Shown here one piece after another: positions 9,024 through 19,189 of a stretch of DNA of 32,050 nucleotides (position 1 is its first letter; the number at the start of each line of letters is the position of its first letter). The notes below the pieces were generated by a model that searched no databases, was not told the DNA's origin, and saw only the letters and a program-made list of their open reading frames with translations. The stretch covers positions 1 to 32,050 of the forward strand of contig JACSSF010000040.1 in NCBI GenBank assembly GCA_014879375.1, read 5' to 3'. The position numbers and the translations under genes are program-made. The stretch is from Lysobacteraceae bacterium. Lineage in GTDB: Bacteria; Pseudomonadota; Gammaproteobacteria; Xanthomonadales; Xanthomonadaceae.

Positions 9024-11096
9024 TCAGTGGGTGGCAGGCTGCAGCGCCGGATTGTCCCAACCCGGGCGCGGCGCGAAGCGGTCGCCATGCTTGGCCTGCA
9101 GCGCCATCAGGCGGCCGAGCACGGCATCGACGCCGGTCTCGCGTACGTACTGGATCGGGCCGCCACGGAACGGCGCGAAGCCGGTGCCGAAGATCACGCC
9201 GCCATCGAGCAGGTCCGCATCGCTGACCACGCCGTCATGCAGGCAGGCCACGGCCTCGTTGATCATCGGCAGGATCAGGCGATCCTGCAGGTCTTCGGGC
9301 GCCTTGTAATCGCCCGGGACCTCGGGCTTGACCGGCTTGCCGTTCTCCCATTTGTACAGGCCCTGGCCATCCTTCTTGCCGCGCTTGCCGCGCTTGCCGG
9401 CTTCCGGCGGCGCGGCGAGCGCGGCGGGAATCTGCAGGCCGAGGAACGGGGCGAGTTCCGCGCCGACGCCGGCAGCGACATCCAGCCCCACGGTGTCGAT
9501 CAGTTCGATCGGTCCCATCGGCATGCCGAACTTCACTGCGGCCTTGTCCAGGACCGGGCCGGGGATGCCTTCGGCATAGGCGGTCATCGCCTCCAGCATG
9601 TACGGGAACAGCACGCGATTGACCAGGAAGCCCGGGGTGCCCGCGACCGGCACCGGCAGCTTGTCCAGCTTCTTGCAGAACGCGGCCAGGCGGGCCTGCG
9701 TTTCCGGCGCCATCTCGTCGTGGTGGATGATCTCGACCAGCGGCATCAGTGCGACCGGGTTGAAATAGTGCAAGCCGGCGAACTGGGCCGGGCGCCGGAT
9801 GTGCTCGCGCAACTCGACGAGCGGGATCGACGAGGTGTTGGTGGTGAGCAGCGCATCGGCCTTCATGCGCGGCTCGACTGAGGCATACAGCTCGCGTTTG
9901 GCCTCGGGCTTTTCGATGATGGCCTCGATGACGAGATCGGCATCGGGCACACCATCGCCATCGAGGTCGCTCTTGAGGCGCGCGGCAACGGCAGGACGCT
10001 TGGCCTCGTCCTTCACCTTCTTGGCGAACAGCTCATTGGCGCGCGCCAAGGCGCCATCGATGAACTTCTGCTCGCGGTCCTGCAGCGTGACCTCGAAACC
10101 CTTGTAGGCGCTCCATGCGGCGATGTCGCCGCCCATCACGCCGGCCCCGATCACGTGCACCTTCCGGATGCCGCTCTCGCCGCTGCCGAGCGACTTCATC
10201 CGCTCCTGCAGGAAGAACACCCGGATCAGGTTGCGTGCGGTCGGGGTGGAAGCCATCTTGACCACGCCGCGACGCTCCGCATCGAGCTGCGCCTGGATGC
10301 CGCCTTTCGCGTTCTTCCAGCTGTCGATCAAGGCGTAGGGCGCGGGGTAGTGGGCCTTCGGCGCCTTGCGTGCAACCTGCTTGATCAGCATGGGTGCCAG
10401 CAACTGGCGCGCTGGCCAGGTGTTGGTGGTCCAGGCCAGCAAGCGCTGCTTGAGCGGGCGCTTGATCCCGCGCAGGGCGAGTTGTGCGGCGGTGTCTTCC
10501 AGCGTGGCGGGCTCGGCGGTCTTGTCGACCAGGCCCATCGCCTTCGCCGCGCTGGCCGAGACGCTGCGGCCGGTCAACATCAGGTCGAACGCGGCGGGGG
10601 CGCCGATCAAACGCGGCAAGCGCACGCTGCCACCCCAGCCCGGGAAGATGCCCAGCTTCACTTCCGGCAAGCCGATCCGGGTGGAAGGATCGGTCGATGC
10701 GGCGCGGTAGCGACACGCCAGCGAGATCTCGGTGCCGCCGCCCATGCAGAAGCCGTGGATCGCGGCGGCAGTCGGGCAAGGCAGGCGATTGAGCTTCTGG
10801 AACACGGTCTGGCCACGGCGGATCGCGTCGTTCACCGTGCCTTTCACGTCGAACTCGGCGAACTCCTTCAAGTCCGCGCCGGCGATGAAGCCGGACTTCT
10901 TGGCCGAGGCGATCACCACACCCTTCGGCGGCTCCAGCGCGATGCGTTCGAGCAGCGTGTCCAGCTCGATCAGTGCATCCTGCGAGAATGCATTCACGCT
11001 CGCATCGGCGCGATCGAACGCGAGGACCAGCACGCCATCGTCGCGCATGCGGGTTTGCCAGTGGCGCGGCTTGAGGCCGTCGAGCGCAGCGATCAT
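9024..11096 (-). CDS. Multifunctional enoyl-CoA hydratase / 3-hydroxyacyl-CoA dehydrogenase (FadB/FadJ type)
   Basis: Hydratase motifs SGFIAGADLKEF, HGFCMGGGTEISLACRYR, GLPEVKLGIFPGWGGSVRLPR; dehydrogenase motifs VIGAGVMGGDIA, GLHYFNPVALMPLVEII, GFLVNRVLFPYM. Confidence 0.95.
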   Translation of the reverse strand: MIAALDGLKPRHWQTRMRDDGVLVLAFDRADASVNAFSQDALIELDTLLERIALEPPKGVVIASAKKSGFIAGADLKEFAEFDVKGTVNDAIRRGQTVFQKLNRLPCPTAAAIHGFCMGGGTEISLACRYRAASTDPSTRIGLPEVKLGIFPGWGGSVRLPRLIGAPAAFDLMLTGRSVSASAAKAMGLVDKTAEPATLEDTAAQLALRGIKRPLKQRLLAWTTNTWPARQLLAPMLIKQVARKAPKAHYPAPYALIDSWKNAKGGIQAQLDAERRGVVKMASTPTARNLIRVFFLQERMKSLGSGESGIRKVHVIGAGVMGGDIAAWSAYKGFEVTLQDREQKFIDGALARANELFAKKVKDEAKRPAVAARLKSDLDGDGVPDADLVIEAIIEKPEAKRELYASVEPRMKADALLTTNTSSIPLVELREHIRRPAQFAGLHYFNPVALMPLVEIIHHDEMAPETQARLAAFCKKLDKLPVPVAGTPGFLVNRVLFPYMLEAMTAYAEGIPGPVLDKAAVKFGMPMGPIELIDTVGLDVAAGVGAELAPFLGLQIPAALAAPPEAGKRGKRGKKDGQGLYKWENGKPVKPEVPGDYKAPEDLQDRLILPMINEAVACLHDGVVSDADLLDGGVIFGTGFAPFRGGPIQYVRETGVDAVLGRLMALQAKHGDRFAPRPGWDNPALQPATH

Positions 11097-11204
11097 GGGG
11101 CACATCCGAGGCGGTATGGAAGCCCGTTATCATCCAACTGGCGTTGATATCGCGTCAAATCGCCGCATGATGGGGTATTCCCTGCGCTGTCGGATGTCGC
11201 ATCG

Positions 11205-11232
11205 GGAACTTTCGCGCATCGTCCCGGTCAGA
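11205..11232 (+). promoter_or_regulatory. Sigma-E-type promoter of rpoE
   Basis: GGAACTT-N16-TCAGA, 26 nt before the rpoE ATG; close to the E. coli sigma-E consensus (GGAACTT / TCTGA class). Confidence 0.75.
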
Positions 11233-11257
11233 ACCGGCAATCATCCGAGACGGCGCC

Positions 11258-11920
11258 ATGCATTCTGGAGCTGCGGCTTTGACAGCCGGCAACGACATCG
11301 ACGACAGCCATGCCCCGATCGACGTGCTCGACCACGAGCTGGTGCGTCGCGTGCAGGACGGCGAAACGGCGGCATTCGACTTGCTGGTGCGCCGCTACCA
11401 GCATCGGATCGTCGCGCTGGTCGCGCGCTACGTCGGTGACTGGTCGGAGGCGCAGGATGTCGCCCAGGATGCGTTCATTCGCGCCTACCGCGCGATCGGC
11501 GGCTTCCGCGGTGACGCCCAGTTCTACACCTGGCTGCACCGGATCGCGGTCAATACCGCCAAGAATCACCTGGTCGCGATGAAGCGACGCCCGCCCACCG
11601 CCGACATCGACGCGATCGATGCCGAGCAATATGCCGGCGCGCTGCAGATGCGCGACACCGACACGCCCGAGCGCGAGCTGCTGCGCCACGAGGTGGAGCA
11701 GGCGGTGATGCAGACGGTGAACGCGCTGCCGAAGGAATTGCGACTGGCCATCACCCTGCGCGAGGTGGAGGGCCTGTCATACGAGCAGATCGCCGAGCAA
11801 CTGCGTTGCCCGATCGGCACGGTGCGCTCGCGCATCTTCCGTGCCCGCGAGGCGATCGACCGCGAATTGCGCCCGCTGTTGGGCGCACAGGCCACATCGC
11901 GCGAAAGAGGACGTGCATGA
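11258..11920 (+). CDS. rpoE: RNA polymerase ECF sigma factor RpoE (sigma-E)
   Basis: Sigma region 2 RVQDGETAAFDLLVRRYQHRIVALVARYVGDWSEAQDVAQDAFIRAYRA and region 4 LREVEGLSYEQIAEQLRCPIGTVRSRIFRAREAI; followed by rseA and mucD. Confidence 0.95.
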   Translation: MHSGAAALTAGNDIDDSHAPIDVLDHELVRRVQDGETAAFDLLVRRYQHRIVALVARYVGDWSEAQDVAQDAFIRAYRAIGGFRGDAQFYTWLHRIAVNTAKNHLVAMKRRPPTADIDAIDAEQYAGALQMRDTDTPERELLRHEVEQAVMQTVNALPKELRLAITLREVEGLSYEQIAEQLRCPIGTVRSRIFRAREAIDRELRPLLGAQATSRERGRA

Positions 11921-12789
11921 ACCCCAACGACACCCATCGCGAACAACTCTCCGCCCTGATCGATGGCGCGCTCGACGCCGACCAGCGTCGTTTCCTGCTG
12001 CGCCGCCTGCAGCACGATGGCGAATTGACCGACAGCCTGTCGCGCTGGCAAATGGTCGGTGATGTGCTCCGTGGCCAGGCCGAGGCGCCGGCGCCCGCCG
12101 GGTTTGCCGAGGCCATCGCTACGCGCATCGCCGACGAGCCGCTGCCGTTGATCGAAGACGGAGGCATCGACATGCCGGTGCGCAATGCATCGGCAAGTGA
12201 GGTGGCTTCTAAGGCGGTCGTCGCCCGTGGCGCGCGCTGGCGCTGGTTTGGCGGCGGCGCGCTGGCGGCGTCGCTGGTGATCGCAAGCGTGCTGGCGCTG
12301 CGTCCGGACACGAGCCCGGTTGCATCGGCTACTTTCGCCACCAATGAAGCCGCATCGTCCACGCCTTCCGCAAAGGTGGAGGTCGCATCGGGCGGCATCG
12401 TCACTGCGGCGCCGCTCACCGTGGCCGCCGAAACCACGCCGCTGCCCGCATCCTCTCCGACCACGCGCGTGAACGCTGCGGCGCGTGGCCCCGTGCGCGT
12501 AGCCCGTGCCGCGCCCATGCCCGCACGATCCGCAAGCCCGGCGCCTGCAGCCGAGCGCGACATCGAAACCGCCGCGTCGCGCGTGACGCTGCCGGCCGAG
12601 TCGGCCCCGCGTACTGCGCAAACGGAACCCAGGCCCGCTGCCAATCCCTTCCAGGCACCGGCCGCGAAGGCGTGGCCGCGTGCGGTGATCCCACGCTCGG
12701 ACAACGGCACCTTCAATGCCAGCTTCAACAGCGATGCGTCGTACTACCCGTTCGCGCCCAATGGCGCGGAGCCCGCCAGCGAAGAGTAA
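11917..12789 (+). CDS. rseA: Anti-sigma-E factor RseA-like
   Basis: N-terminal LSALIDGALDADQRRFLLRRLQHDGELTDSLSRWQMVGDVLRG; TM WFGGGALAASLVIASVLAL; ATGA overlap with rpoE. Confidence 0.88.
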   Translation: MNPNDTHREQLSALIDGALDADQRRFLLRRLQHDGELTDSLSRWQMVGDVLRGQAEAPAPAGFAEAIATRIADEPLPLIEDGGIDMPVRNASASEVASKAVVARGARWRWFGGGALAASLVIASVLALRPDTSPVASATFATNEAASSTPSAKVEVASGGIVTAAPLTVAAETTPLPASSPTTRVNAAARGPVRVARAAPMPARSASPAPAAERDIETAASRVTLPAESAPRTAQTEPRPAANPFQAPAAKAWPRAVIPRSDNGTFNASFNSDASYYPFAPNGAEPASEE

Positions 12790-12849
12790 GCGCTGCGCAC
12801 GGCATCGCATCGAATCCCCTGACACCCCCAACGTCGAAGATCCCTCCCG

Positions 12850-14355
12850 ATGAAGAAACTCCTGCAACCGCTGATGCTTGTCCCGCTCACCGCGCTCGCC
12901 ACCGCGGGCGTGGTGATGCTGCCCGCTGCCGATGCCCAGCAAGCCGCCGTTCCTGCCCCCGCTGCCGCGCCGCAGCCGGAGCTGGTCACCGGCTTGCCCG
13001 ATTTCACCCGCCTGGTGGACCGCGTCGGTCCGGGCGTGGTGAGCGTGGAGGCGCGCATCGCCTCGCGTAGCCCGGGTGGCATGAACGATGACCCGATGGC
13101 CGAGATCTTCCGCCGCTTCGGCATGCCGATGCCGCCGGGCATGCAGGGCCCGCGTGGCCAGATGCCGCAGGCGCCGCGCGGCATCTCGCTCGGCACCGGA
13201 TTCCTGATCTCCCCCGATGGCTACGTGCTGACCAACCACCACGTCGTCGACAACGCCGACGAGGTGACGGTCAAGCTCGGTGATCGCCGCGAACTGAAGG
13301 CAAAGGTCGTTGGCAGCGATGCGCAATCGGATGTCGCCTTGCTGAAAGTCGAAGGCAGCAACCTGCCGGCGCTGCGCCTGGGCAATTCTTCCGGCGTGCA
13401 GCCGGGCCAGTGGGTGGTGGCGATTGGTTCGCCCTACGGCCTTGATCATTCGGTGACTGCCGGCATCGTCAGCGCGATCGGCCGCAACACCGGTGGCGGC
13501 CAGCAATACGTGCCCTTCATCCAGACCGATGTCGCGATCAACCGCGGCAACTCCGGCGGCCCGTTGCTCAACACGCGCGGCGAGGTGGTCGGCATCAATT
13601 CGCAGATCTTCAGCGTGTCCGGCGGTTACCAGGGCATCAGCTTCGCGATCCCGATCGATACCGCTATGAACGCGGTCGAGCAGCTCAAGAAGACCGGGCA
13701 GGTGCGGCGCGGGATGCTGGGTGTCGCGATGAATCCGGCCATCGATGCGGATCTCGCCCGCAGCCTTGGGCTGCCGGACAGCCGCGGCGCGCTGGTCACC
13801 CGGGTCGAGGCCGGCAGCGGCGCGGCCAAGGCGGGCATCCAGCCGGGCGACGTGATCCGCAGCTTCAACGGCGCCGCCGTCGGTGACGTGGGTGACGTGG
13901 CGCCGATGGTCGGCGCGTTGCCGCCGGGCAGCCAAGTGAAGCTGGGCGTCTGGCGCGACGGCCGCGAACGCAACATCGACGTGGTGCTGGGCGAGGCCGA
14001 AACCGAGCGCACCTCAGCGTTCAACCAAGGCGATGGCGGGCGCAGTGATGCCCCGCAAGTCCAGCCCACGCGTGGCCTGCTGGGCCTGCGCATCGCCGAG
14101 CTCGATGCCGACGACCGCCGTGAGCTGAAACTGGGCGCGAGTGAAGGCGTGGGCGTTACTGGCGTGGAGTCCATGGCGGCGCGCGAGGCCGGCCTGATGC
14201 CGGGCGACGTGATCCTGGCCGTGGGCCGCACGTCGGTCGGTTCGGCCAGGGCGCTCGAATCGGCGCTGGCAGGCGTCAAGCCCGGCGAGACGGTGATGCT
14301 GCGCCTGGGCGGCCGTGGCGGACCGCGTTTCGTCACCCTCAAGGCCGGGAGCTGA
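12850..14355 (+). CDS. mucD: Periplasmic serine endoprotease DegP/MucD (HtrA family, two PDZ domains)
   Basis: Signal peptide; catalytic motifs TNHHVVDNADEVTVKL, SDVALLKVEG, GNSGGPLLNTRGEVVGINSQIFS; two PDZ-like segments. Confidence 0.95.
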   Translation: MKKLLQPLMLVPLTALATAGVVMLPAADAQQAAVPAPAAAPQPELVTGLPDFTRLVDRVGPGVVSVEARIASRSPGGMNDDPMAEIFRRFGMPMPPGMQGPRGQMPQAPRGISLGTGFLISPDGYVLTNHHVVDNADEVTVKLGDRRELKAKVVGSDAQSDVALLKVEGSNLPALRLGNSSGVQPGQWVVAIGSPYGLDHSVTAGIVSAIGRNTGGGQQYVPFIQTDVAINRGNSGGPLLNTRGEVVGINSQIFSVSGGYQGISFAIPIDTAMNAVEQLKKTGQVRRGMLGVAMNPAIDADLARSLGLPDSRGALVTRVEAGSGAAKAGIQPGDVIRSFNGAAVGDVGDVAPMVGALPPGSQVKLGVWRDGRERNIDVVLGEAETERTSAFNQGDGGRSDAPQVQPTRGLLGLRIAELDADDRRELKLGASEGVGVTGVESMAAREAGLMPGDVILAVGRTSVGSARALESALAGVKPGETVMLRLGGRGGPRFVTLKAGS

Positions 14356-14382
14356 TCCCGCGCCGGCAACCTCGCCGATCTT

Positions 14383-14421
14383 GCATGACCGGTCCGGACG
14401 GCGTGGTCCGGGCCGGCATGC
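14383..14421 (+). other. Long near-perfect hairpin between mucD and lepA
   Basis: GCATG(A)CCGGTCCGGAC - GGCGTG - GTCCGGGCCGGCATGC: 16 bp including one G-U, one bulged A, 6-nt loop; no T-tract. Confidence 0.7.
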
Positions 14422-14474
14422 GATAATGTTGGGCTGAATTCACGTAGGGCCGCATGGGCGGCTGATTGCCGCCA

Positions 14475-16307
14475 ATGTCGTCCGAAACCCCCGCCAGCAT
14501 GCCCAACGCCGAGATGGCGAGCATCCGCAACTTCTCGATCATCGCCCACGTCGATCACGGCAAGTCGACGCTGGCCGACCGGATCATCCAGCTGTGCGGC
14601 GGCCTGACCGAGCGCGAGATGGAATCGCAGGTGCTCGACAACAACCCGATCGAGCGCGAGCGCGGCATCACCATCAAGGCGCAGTCGGTCTCGTTGCCGT
14701 ACACGGCGAAGGACGGCAACACCTATTTCCTGAATTTCATCGACACGCCGGGCCACGTGGACTTCAGCTACGAAGTGTCCCGCTCGCTCGCGGCCTGCGA
14801 GGGCGCGCTGCTGGTGGTCGATGCGGCGCAGGGCGTGGAGGCGCAGTCGGTCGCCAATTGCTACACCGCGGTGGAGCAGGGGCTGGAAGTGATCCCGGTG
14901 ATCAACAAGATCGACCTGCCGACCGCCGACATCGAGCGTGCGAAGGAGGAGATCGAGGCGGTCATTGGCATCGACGCGGACGACGCCGTGCCGATCAGTG
15001 CCAAGACCGGCCTCAACGTCATCGACGTGCTGGAGGCGATCGTGCATCGCATCCCGCCGCCCAAGCCGCGCGACACCGACAAGCTGCAAGCGCTGATCAT
15101 CGATTCGTGGTTCGACAATTACCTCGGCGTGGTGTCGCTGGTGCGCATCATGCAGGGCGAGCTCAAGCCCGGCGACAAGATGCTGGTGATGTCCACGGGA
15201 CGCTCGCACCAGGTCGATGCGGTCGGCGTGTTCACCCCCAAGCGCAAGGTGCTGAAGGCGCTGAAGGCCGGCGAGGTGGGCTGGATCACCGCGTCGATCA
15301 AGGACGTGCACGGCGCCCCGGTCGGCGACACCCTGACTCTGGCCAACGACCCGGCCCCGCATCCGCTGCCCGGCTTCCAGGAAATGCAGCCGCGCGTGTT
15401 CGCCGGCCTGTTCCCGGTCGATGCCGAGGATTATCCCGACCTGCGCGAGGCGCTGGACAAGCTGCGCCTGAACGATGCCGCGCTGCGTTTCGAGCCGGAA
15501 AGCTCGGAGGCGATGGGCTTCGGCTTCCGCTGCGGGTTCCTTGGCATGCTGCACATGGAGATCGTGCAGGAACGCCTGGAGCGCGAATACAACCTCAACC
15601 TCATCAGCACCGCGCCGACGGTCATCTACGAAGTGCTGAAGACCGACGGCACGGTGATGCCGCTCGACAACCCGGCCAAGCTGCCGCCGGCCAACATGGT
15701 GGCCGAGATCCGCGAGCCGATCATCCGCGCCAACATCCTCACCCCGCCGGACTACGTCGGCAACGTGATCAAGCTGTGCGAGGAAAAGCGCGGCATGCAG
15801 GTCGGCATCACCTACATGGGCAACCAGGTGCAGATCAGCTACGAACTGCCGATGGCCGAGGTGGTGCTGGATTTCTTCGACAAGCTAAAGTCGGTGAGCC
15901 GCGGCTATGCCTCGCTCGACTACCACTTCGTGCGTTTCGAGGCGGGCCCGTTCGTGCGCGTGGACACGCTGATCAACGGTGACAAGGTGGATGCGCTGTC
16001 GATCATCGTGCATCGCCAGCATGCCGATCGCCGCGGTCGCGAGCTGACCGAAAAGATGAAAGAGCTGATTCCGCGGCAGATGTTCGATGTCGCCATCCAG
16101 GCCGCCATCGGCAGCCAGATCATCGCGCGCACCACGGTCAAGGCGTTGCGCAAGAACGTGCTGGCGAAGTGTTACGGTGGTGATGCCTCGCGCAAGAAGA
16201 AGCTGCTGGAGAAGCAGAAGGAAGGCAAGAAGCGGATGAAGCAGGTCGGTCGTGTGGAAATCCCGCAGGAAGCCTTCCTCGCCGTCCTGCAGGTGGACAA
16301 CAAGTAA
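14475..16307 (+). CDS. lepA: Elongation factor 4 (LepA)
   Basis: [54 protein letters not shown]-terminal [32 protein letters not shown]. Start uncertain among TTG 14466, ATG 14475, 14499 and 14514. Confidence 0.98.
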   Translation: MSSETPASMPNAEMASIRNFSIIAHVDHGKSTLADRIIQLCGGLTEREMESQVLDNNPIERERGITIKAQSVSLPYTAKDGNTYFLNFIDTPGHVDFSYEVSRSLAACEGALLVVDAAQGVEAQSVANCYTAVEQGLEVIPVINKIDLPTADIERAKEEIEAVIGIDADDAVPISAKTGLNVIDVLEAIVHRIPPPKPRDTDKLQALIIDSWFDNYLGVVSLVRIMQGELKPGDKMLVMSTGRSHQVDAVGVFTPKRKVLKALKAGEVGWITASIKDVHGAPVGDTLTLANDPAPHPLPGFQEMQPRVFAGLFPVDAEDYPDLREALDKLRLNDAALRFEPESSEAMGFGFRCGFLGMLHMEIVQERLEREYNLNLISTAPTVIYEVLKTDGTVMPLDNPAKLPPANMVAEIREPIIRANILTPPDYVGNVIKLCEEKRGMQVGITYMGNQVQISYELPMAEVVLDFFDKLKSVSRGYASLDYHFVRFEAGPFVRVDTLINGDKVDALSIIVHRQHADRRGRELTEKMKELIPRQMFDVAIQAAIGSQIIARTTVKALRKNVLAKCYGGDASRKKKLLEKQKEGKKRMKQVGRVEIPQEAFLAVLQVDNK

Positions 16308-16346
16308 CATCGCCGGCGCGCGTCGCCGCACTCATAAGGAACACGC

Positions 16347-17144
16347 ATGCGCTGGTTCGAAATCATCCTTGTCTCGCTGACCCTGGTCTCCGGCCTGTTG
16401 TGGGCATTGGACCGCTGGATGCTGCGCAAGCGCCGCGCCGAAGGCAGCCTGCTGGAGCGTGACGAGATCCCGTGGTACATCGATTACGCCAATGCGTTCT
16501 TCCCCATCCTGCTGGCGATCCTGATCCTGCGCAGCTTCATCGCCGAGCCGTTCCGCATCCCGACCGGCTCGATGATCCCGACGCTGAAGATCGGCGACTT
16601 CATCCTCGTCAACAAGTTCGCCTACGGTCTGCGCCTGCCGATCACCAACACCACGATCGTGCCGATCGGCCTGCCCGCACGCGGCGATGTCGCCGTGTTC
16701 AAGTATCCGGGCATGGGGCCGGACGACCCGGATCGCGGGGTGGACTTCGTCAAGCGCGTGGTCGGCATGCCGGGCGACAAGGTGAGCTACCACCGCGGCG
16801 TGCTGTCGATCAACGGCGTGCCGCTGAAGTACCAGGTGGTCGGGCAGGAGTCGATCGGCAACGGTAGCGACCGCTTCGACCTGCCGGGCGTGGTGGCTTG
16901 GGAGCAGCTGGGCGAGCACCGCCACCTGGTCCAGAACTACATCCAGTCGCTCGAGACCGGCAGCCAGGGCGATGGCGAGTTCGAGGTGCCGGCCGGGCAT
17001 TACCTGGTGATGGGCGACAATCGCGACAACAGTCTGGACGGCCGCTTCTGGGGCATGCTGCCGGAGGCCAACCTGCGCGGCAAGGCGTTCCTGATCTGGA
17101 TGAATTTCAACGACTTCTCGCGCATCGGCGACCGTATCCCGTAA
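16347..17144 (+). CDS. lepB: Signal peptidase I
   Basis: FRIPTGSMIPTLKIGDFILVNKFAYG, VDFVKRVVGMPGD, MGDNRDNSLDGRFWG; AAGGA SD. Confidence 0.97.
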   Translation: MRWFEIILVSLTLVSGLLWALDRWMLRKRRAEGSLLERDEIPWYIDYANAFFPILLAILILRSFIAEPFRIPTGSMIPTLKIGDFILVNKFAYGLRLPITNTTIVPIGLPARGDVAVFKYPGMGPDDPDRGVDFVKRVVGMPGDKVSYHRGVLSINGVPLKYQVVGQESIGNGSDRFDLPGVVAWEQLGEHRHLVQNYIQSLETGSQGDGEFEVPAGHYLVMGDNRDNSLDGRFWGMLPEANLRGKAFLIWMNFNDFSRIGDRIP

Positions 17145-17202
17145 GCTTCGCCTAGGCGCAGGCGTGCGCCGTACCCGTACGACATCCTCTGGGGGAGGAG
17201 TG

Positions 17203-17577
17203 ATGATGAAGCAGAATCAGAAAGGCATATCCTTCACCGGGTTCCTGGTCACCCTGGCCGTGGTCGGCTTCGCGCTGTTCATCGGCATGAAGCTCTTCCC
17301 GATGTACCAGGAGTACTGGGCGCTCAAGAAGGCCTTGAAGAGCGTGGCCGCGGATGACGCGGTGGGCTCGGATGCGATCAGCATTCGCAACTCGCTGGAG
17401 AAGTATTTCGACGTGGGCTACATCACCGGTGTGAGCGCGAAGGATGTCACCATCGAGCGCGCGCCCGAAGGCGTGCTCATCACCGCCGATTACGAAATCC
17501 GCAAGCCGTTGATCTACAACCTCGACATCGTCGGCAAGTTCAAGACGAGCGAGATCAAGCGGCCCGGTGCGCAATAA
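17203..17577 (+). CDS. DUF4845 family membrane protein
   Basis: [48 protein letters not shown]; typical position between lepB and rnc; GGGGGAGGAG SD. Confidence 0.85.
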   Translation: MMKQNQKGISFTGFLVTLAVVGFALFIGMKLFPMYQEYWALKKALKSVAADDAVGSDAISIRNSLEKYFDVGYITGVSAKDVTIERAPEGVLITADYEIRKPLIYNLDIVGKFKTSEIKRPGAQ

Positions 17578-18229
17578 CGCCATCCGCCACACGTTCCGCG
17601 ATGCCGACCTGCTGGCGCAGGCCCTCACGCATCGCAGCGCAGGCCAGCCGCACAACGAGCGGCTGGAGTTTCTCGGTGATGCCATCGTCAACCTGCTCGC
17701 GGCCGAGGCGCTCTACGCGGCCTGGCCCAAGGCCGACGAAGGCACGCTGACCCGCGCCCGCACCGAGCTGGTGCGCGAGTCCGCACTGGCCGGCATCGCG
17801 CGCACGCTCGAGCTTGGGCAGCAACTGCAAATGGGGCCGGGCGAGATGAAATCCGGTGGCCATCGTCGTGACTCGATTCTCGCCGACGCGGTCGAGGCCG
17901 TCGTCGGCGCGATCTACCTCGATGCGGGCCTCGCTGCCTGTCGGCAGGTCGCGATGCCGTGGTTCGAGCCGCTGATCGCGGGCCTGCCGCCGCCGAACAA
18001 GATCGGCAAGGACGCCAAGACCGCGCTGCAGGAATGGCTGCAGGCTCGGGGACGTGCGTTGCCAGTCTATGAGTTGCTGGCCGAATCCGGCGAGGAGCAC
18101 GCCCGCCATTTCGAGGTCGCCTGCCGGATCGAGTCGCCGGCGCTGCAAACCGGCGGGGAGGGGGCTTCGCGCCGCGCCGCCGAACAGCAAGCCGCGGCGG
18201 CGATGTTGGCCCTGCTGGAGCAAGCCTGA
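17567..18229 (+). CDS. rnc: Ribonuclease III
   Basis: [36 protein letters not shown]-terminal dsRBD; GTG start overlapping the DUF4845 gene by 11 nt. Confidence 0.97.
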   Translation: MRNNAIRHTFRDADLLAQALTHRSAGQPHNERLEFLGDAIVNLLAAEALYAAWPKADEGTLTRARTELVRESALAGIARTLELGQQLQMGPGEMKSGGHRRDSILADAVEAVVGAIYLDAGLAACRQVAMPWFEPLIAGLPPPNKIGKDAKTALQEWLQARGRALPVYELLAESGEEHARHFEVACRIESPALQTGGEGASRRAAEQQAAAAMLALLEQA

Positions 18230-18266
18230 TCACATCCGCCGGCTTGGCCTCGCCTACAATGCCGGG

Positions 18267-19163
18267 ATGAGCGAGCAACCCTATCGAGCCGGCCTCGTCG
18301 CCGTCATTGGCCGCCCCAACGTCGGCAAATCCACGCTGATCAACGGACTGGTCGGCACCAAGGTCAGCATCACCTCCGATCGCCCGCAGACTACGCGGCA
18401 TCGCATGCTCGGCATCGCCAGCTTCGACAACGGCCAGCTGGTGCTGGTGGACACGCCCGGCATCCACGGCGCGCAGAACAAGGCGATGAGCCGCGTGCTC
18501 AACCGCGCTGCGCGTGGTGCGCTGGAAGGCGTGGACGCCGCGATGCTGGTGGTCGAGGCCGGTCGCTGGGACGACGAGGACCAGATGGCCTTCGATGCGC
18601 TCAAGCAGGCCAAGGTGCCGGTGGTGCTGGTGGTGAACAAGATCGATCGCCTGCGCGAGAAGGGCGACCTGCTGCCTTATCTTGCCCAGGTGACCGAGGG
18701 GCGGGATTTCGCCGCCGTGCATCCGGTGTCTGCGGTGAAGCGACAAGGGCTGGAGCCTTTGGTCGAGACGCTGCTGTCGCTGATGCCCGAGCAACCCGCG
18801 CTGTACGACGTGGACGACGTTACCGACCGCAGCATGCGCTTCCTCGCCGCGGAGTTCGTGCGTGAGCAGCTGATGCGCCAGCTCGGCGCCGAGCTGCCGT
18901 ATGCAACGGCGGTGGAGATCGAAAAGTTCGAGGAAGACGGGCAGATGTTCCGCATCGGCGCGGTGATCTGGGTCGAACGCGACAGCCAGAAGGCCATCGT
19001 GATCGGCAAGGGCGGCGCGCGGCTCCGCAGCATCGGCACCAAGGCGCGCGAGCAGATGGAGAAGCTGTTCGGCCGCAAGGTGTTTCTGGAAACCTGGGTG
19101 CGCGTGCGCCAGGGCTGGTCCAACGACGAAGCCGCCCTGCGCGCGCTCGGCTACGGCGACTGA
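18267..19163 (+). CDS. era: GTPase Era
   Basis: [51 protein letters not shown] domain [30 protein letters not shown]-track start 18054 lies inside rnc. Confidence 0.98.
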   Translation: MSEQPYRAGLVAVIGRPNVGKSTLINGLVGTKVSITSDRPQTTRHRMLGIASFDNGQLVLVDTPGIHGAQNKAMSRVLNRAARGALEGVDAAMLVVEAGRWDDEDQMAFDALKQAKVPVVLVVNKIDRLREKGDLLPYLAQVTEGRDFAAVHPVSAVKRQGLEPLVETLLSLMPEQPALYDVDDVTDRSMRFLAAEFVREQLMRQLGAELPYATAVEIEKFEEDGQMFRIGAVIWVERDSQKAIVIGKGGARLRSIGTKAREQMEKLFGRKVFLETWVRVRQGWSNDEAALRALGYGD

Positions 19164-19189
19164 GCCTTTCGGGCTAGGCCGGCGGCACG

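Noticed and set aside
10155-11147. 330-aa plus-strand ORF opposite the FadB-type gene
   Set aside because: Antisense to conserved hydratase motifs; no SD or domain support.
11134-11160. TTGAC...GATAAC as a fadB-type promoter on the minus strand
   Set aside because: Spacing of about 21 nt between the hexamers is too long for a confident sigma-70 call.
11566-13935. 789-aa minus-strand ORF antisense to rpoE-rseA-mucD
   Set aside because: Low-complexity His/Arg/Gly/Ala-rich translation antisense to clearly recognised genes; a typical shadow ORF in high-GC DNA.
13626-15554. 642-aa minus-strand ORF antisense to mucD-lepA
   Set aside because: Same codon-bias artefact; the sense strand encodes DegP and LepA.
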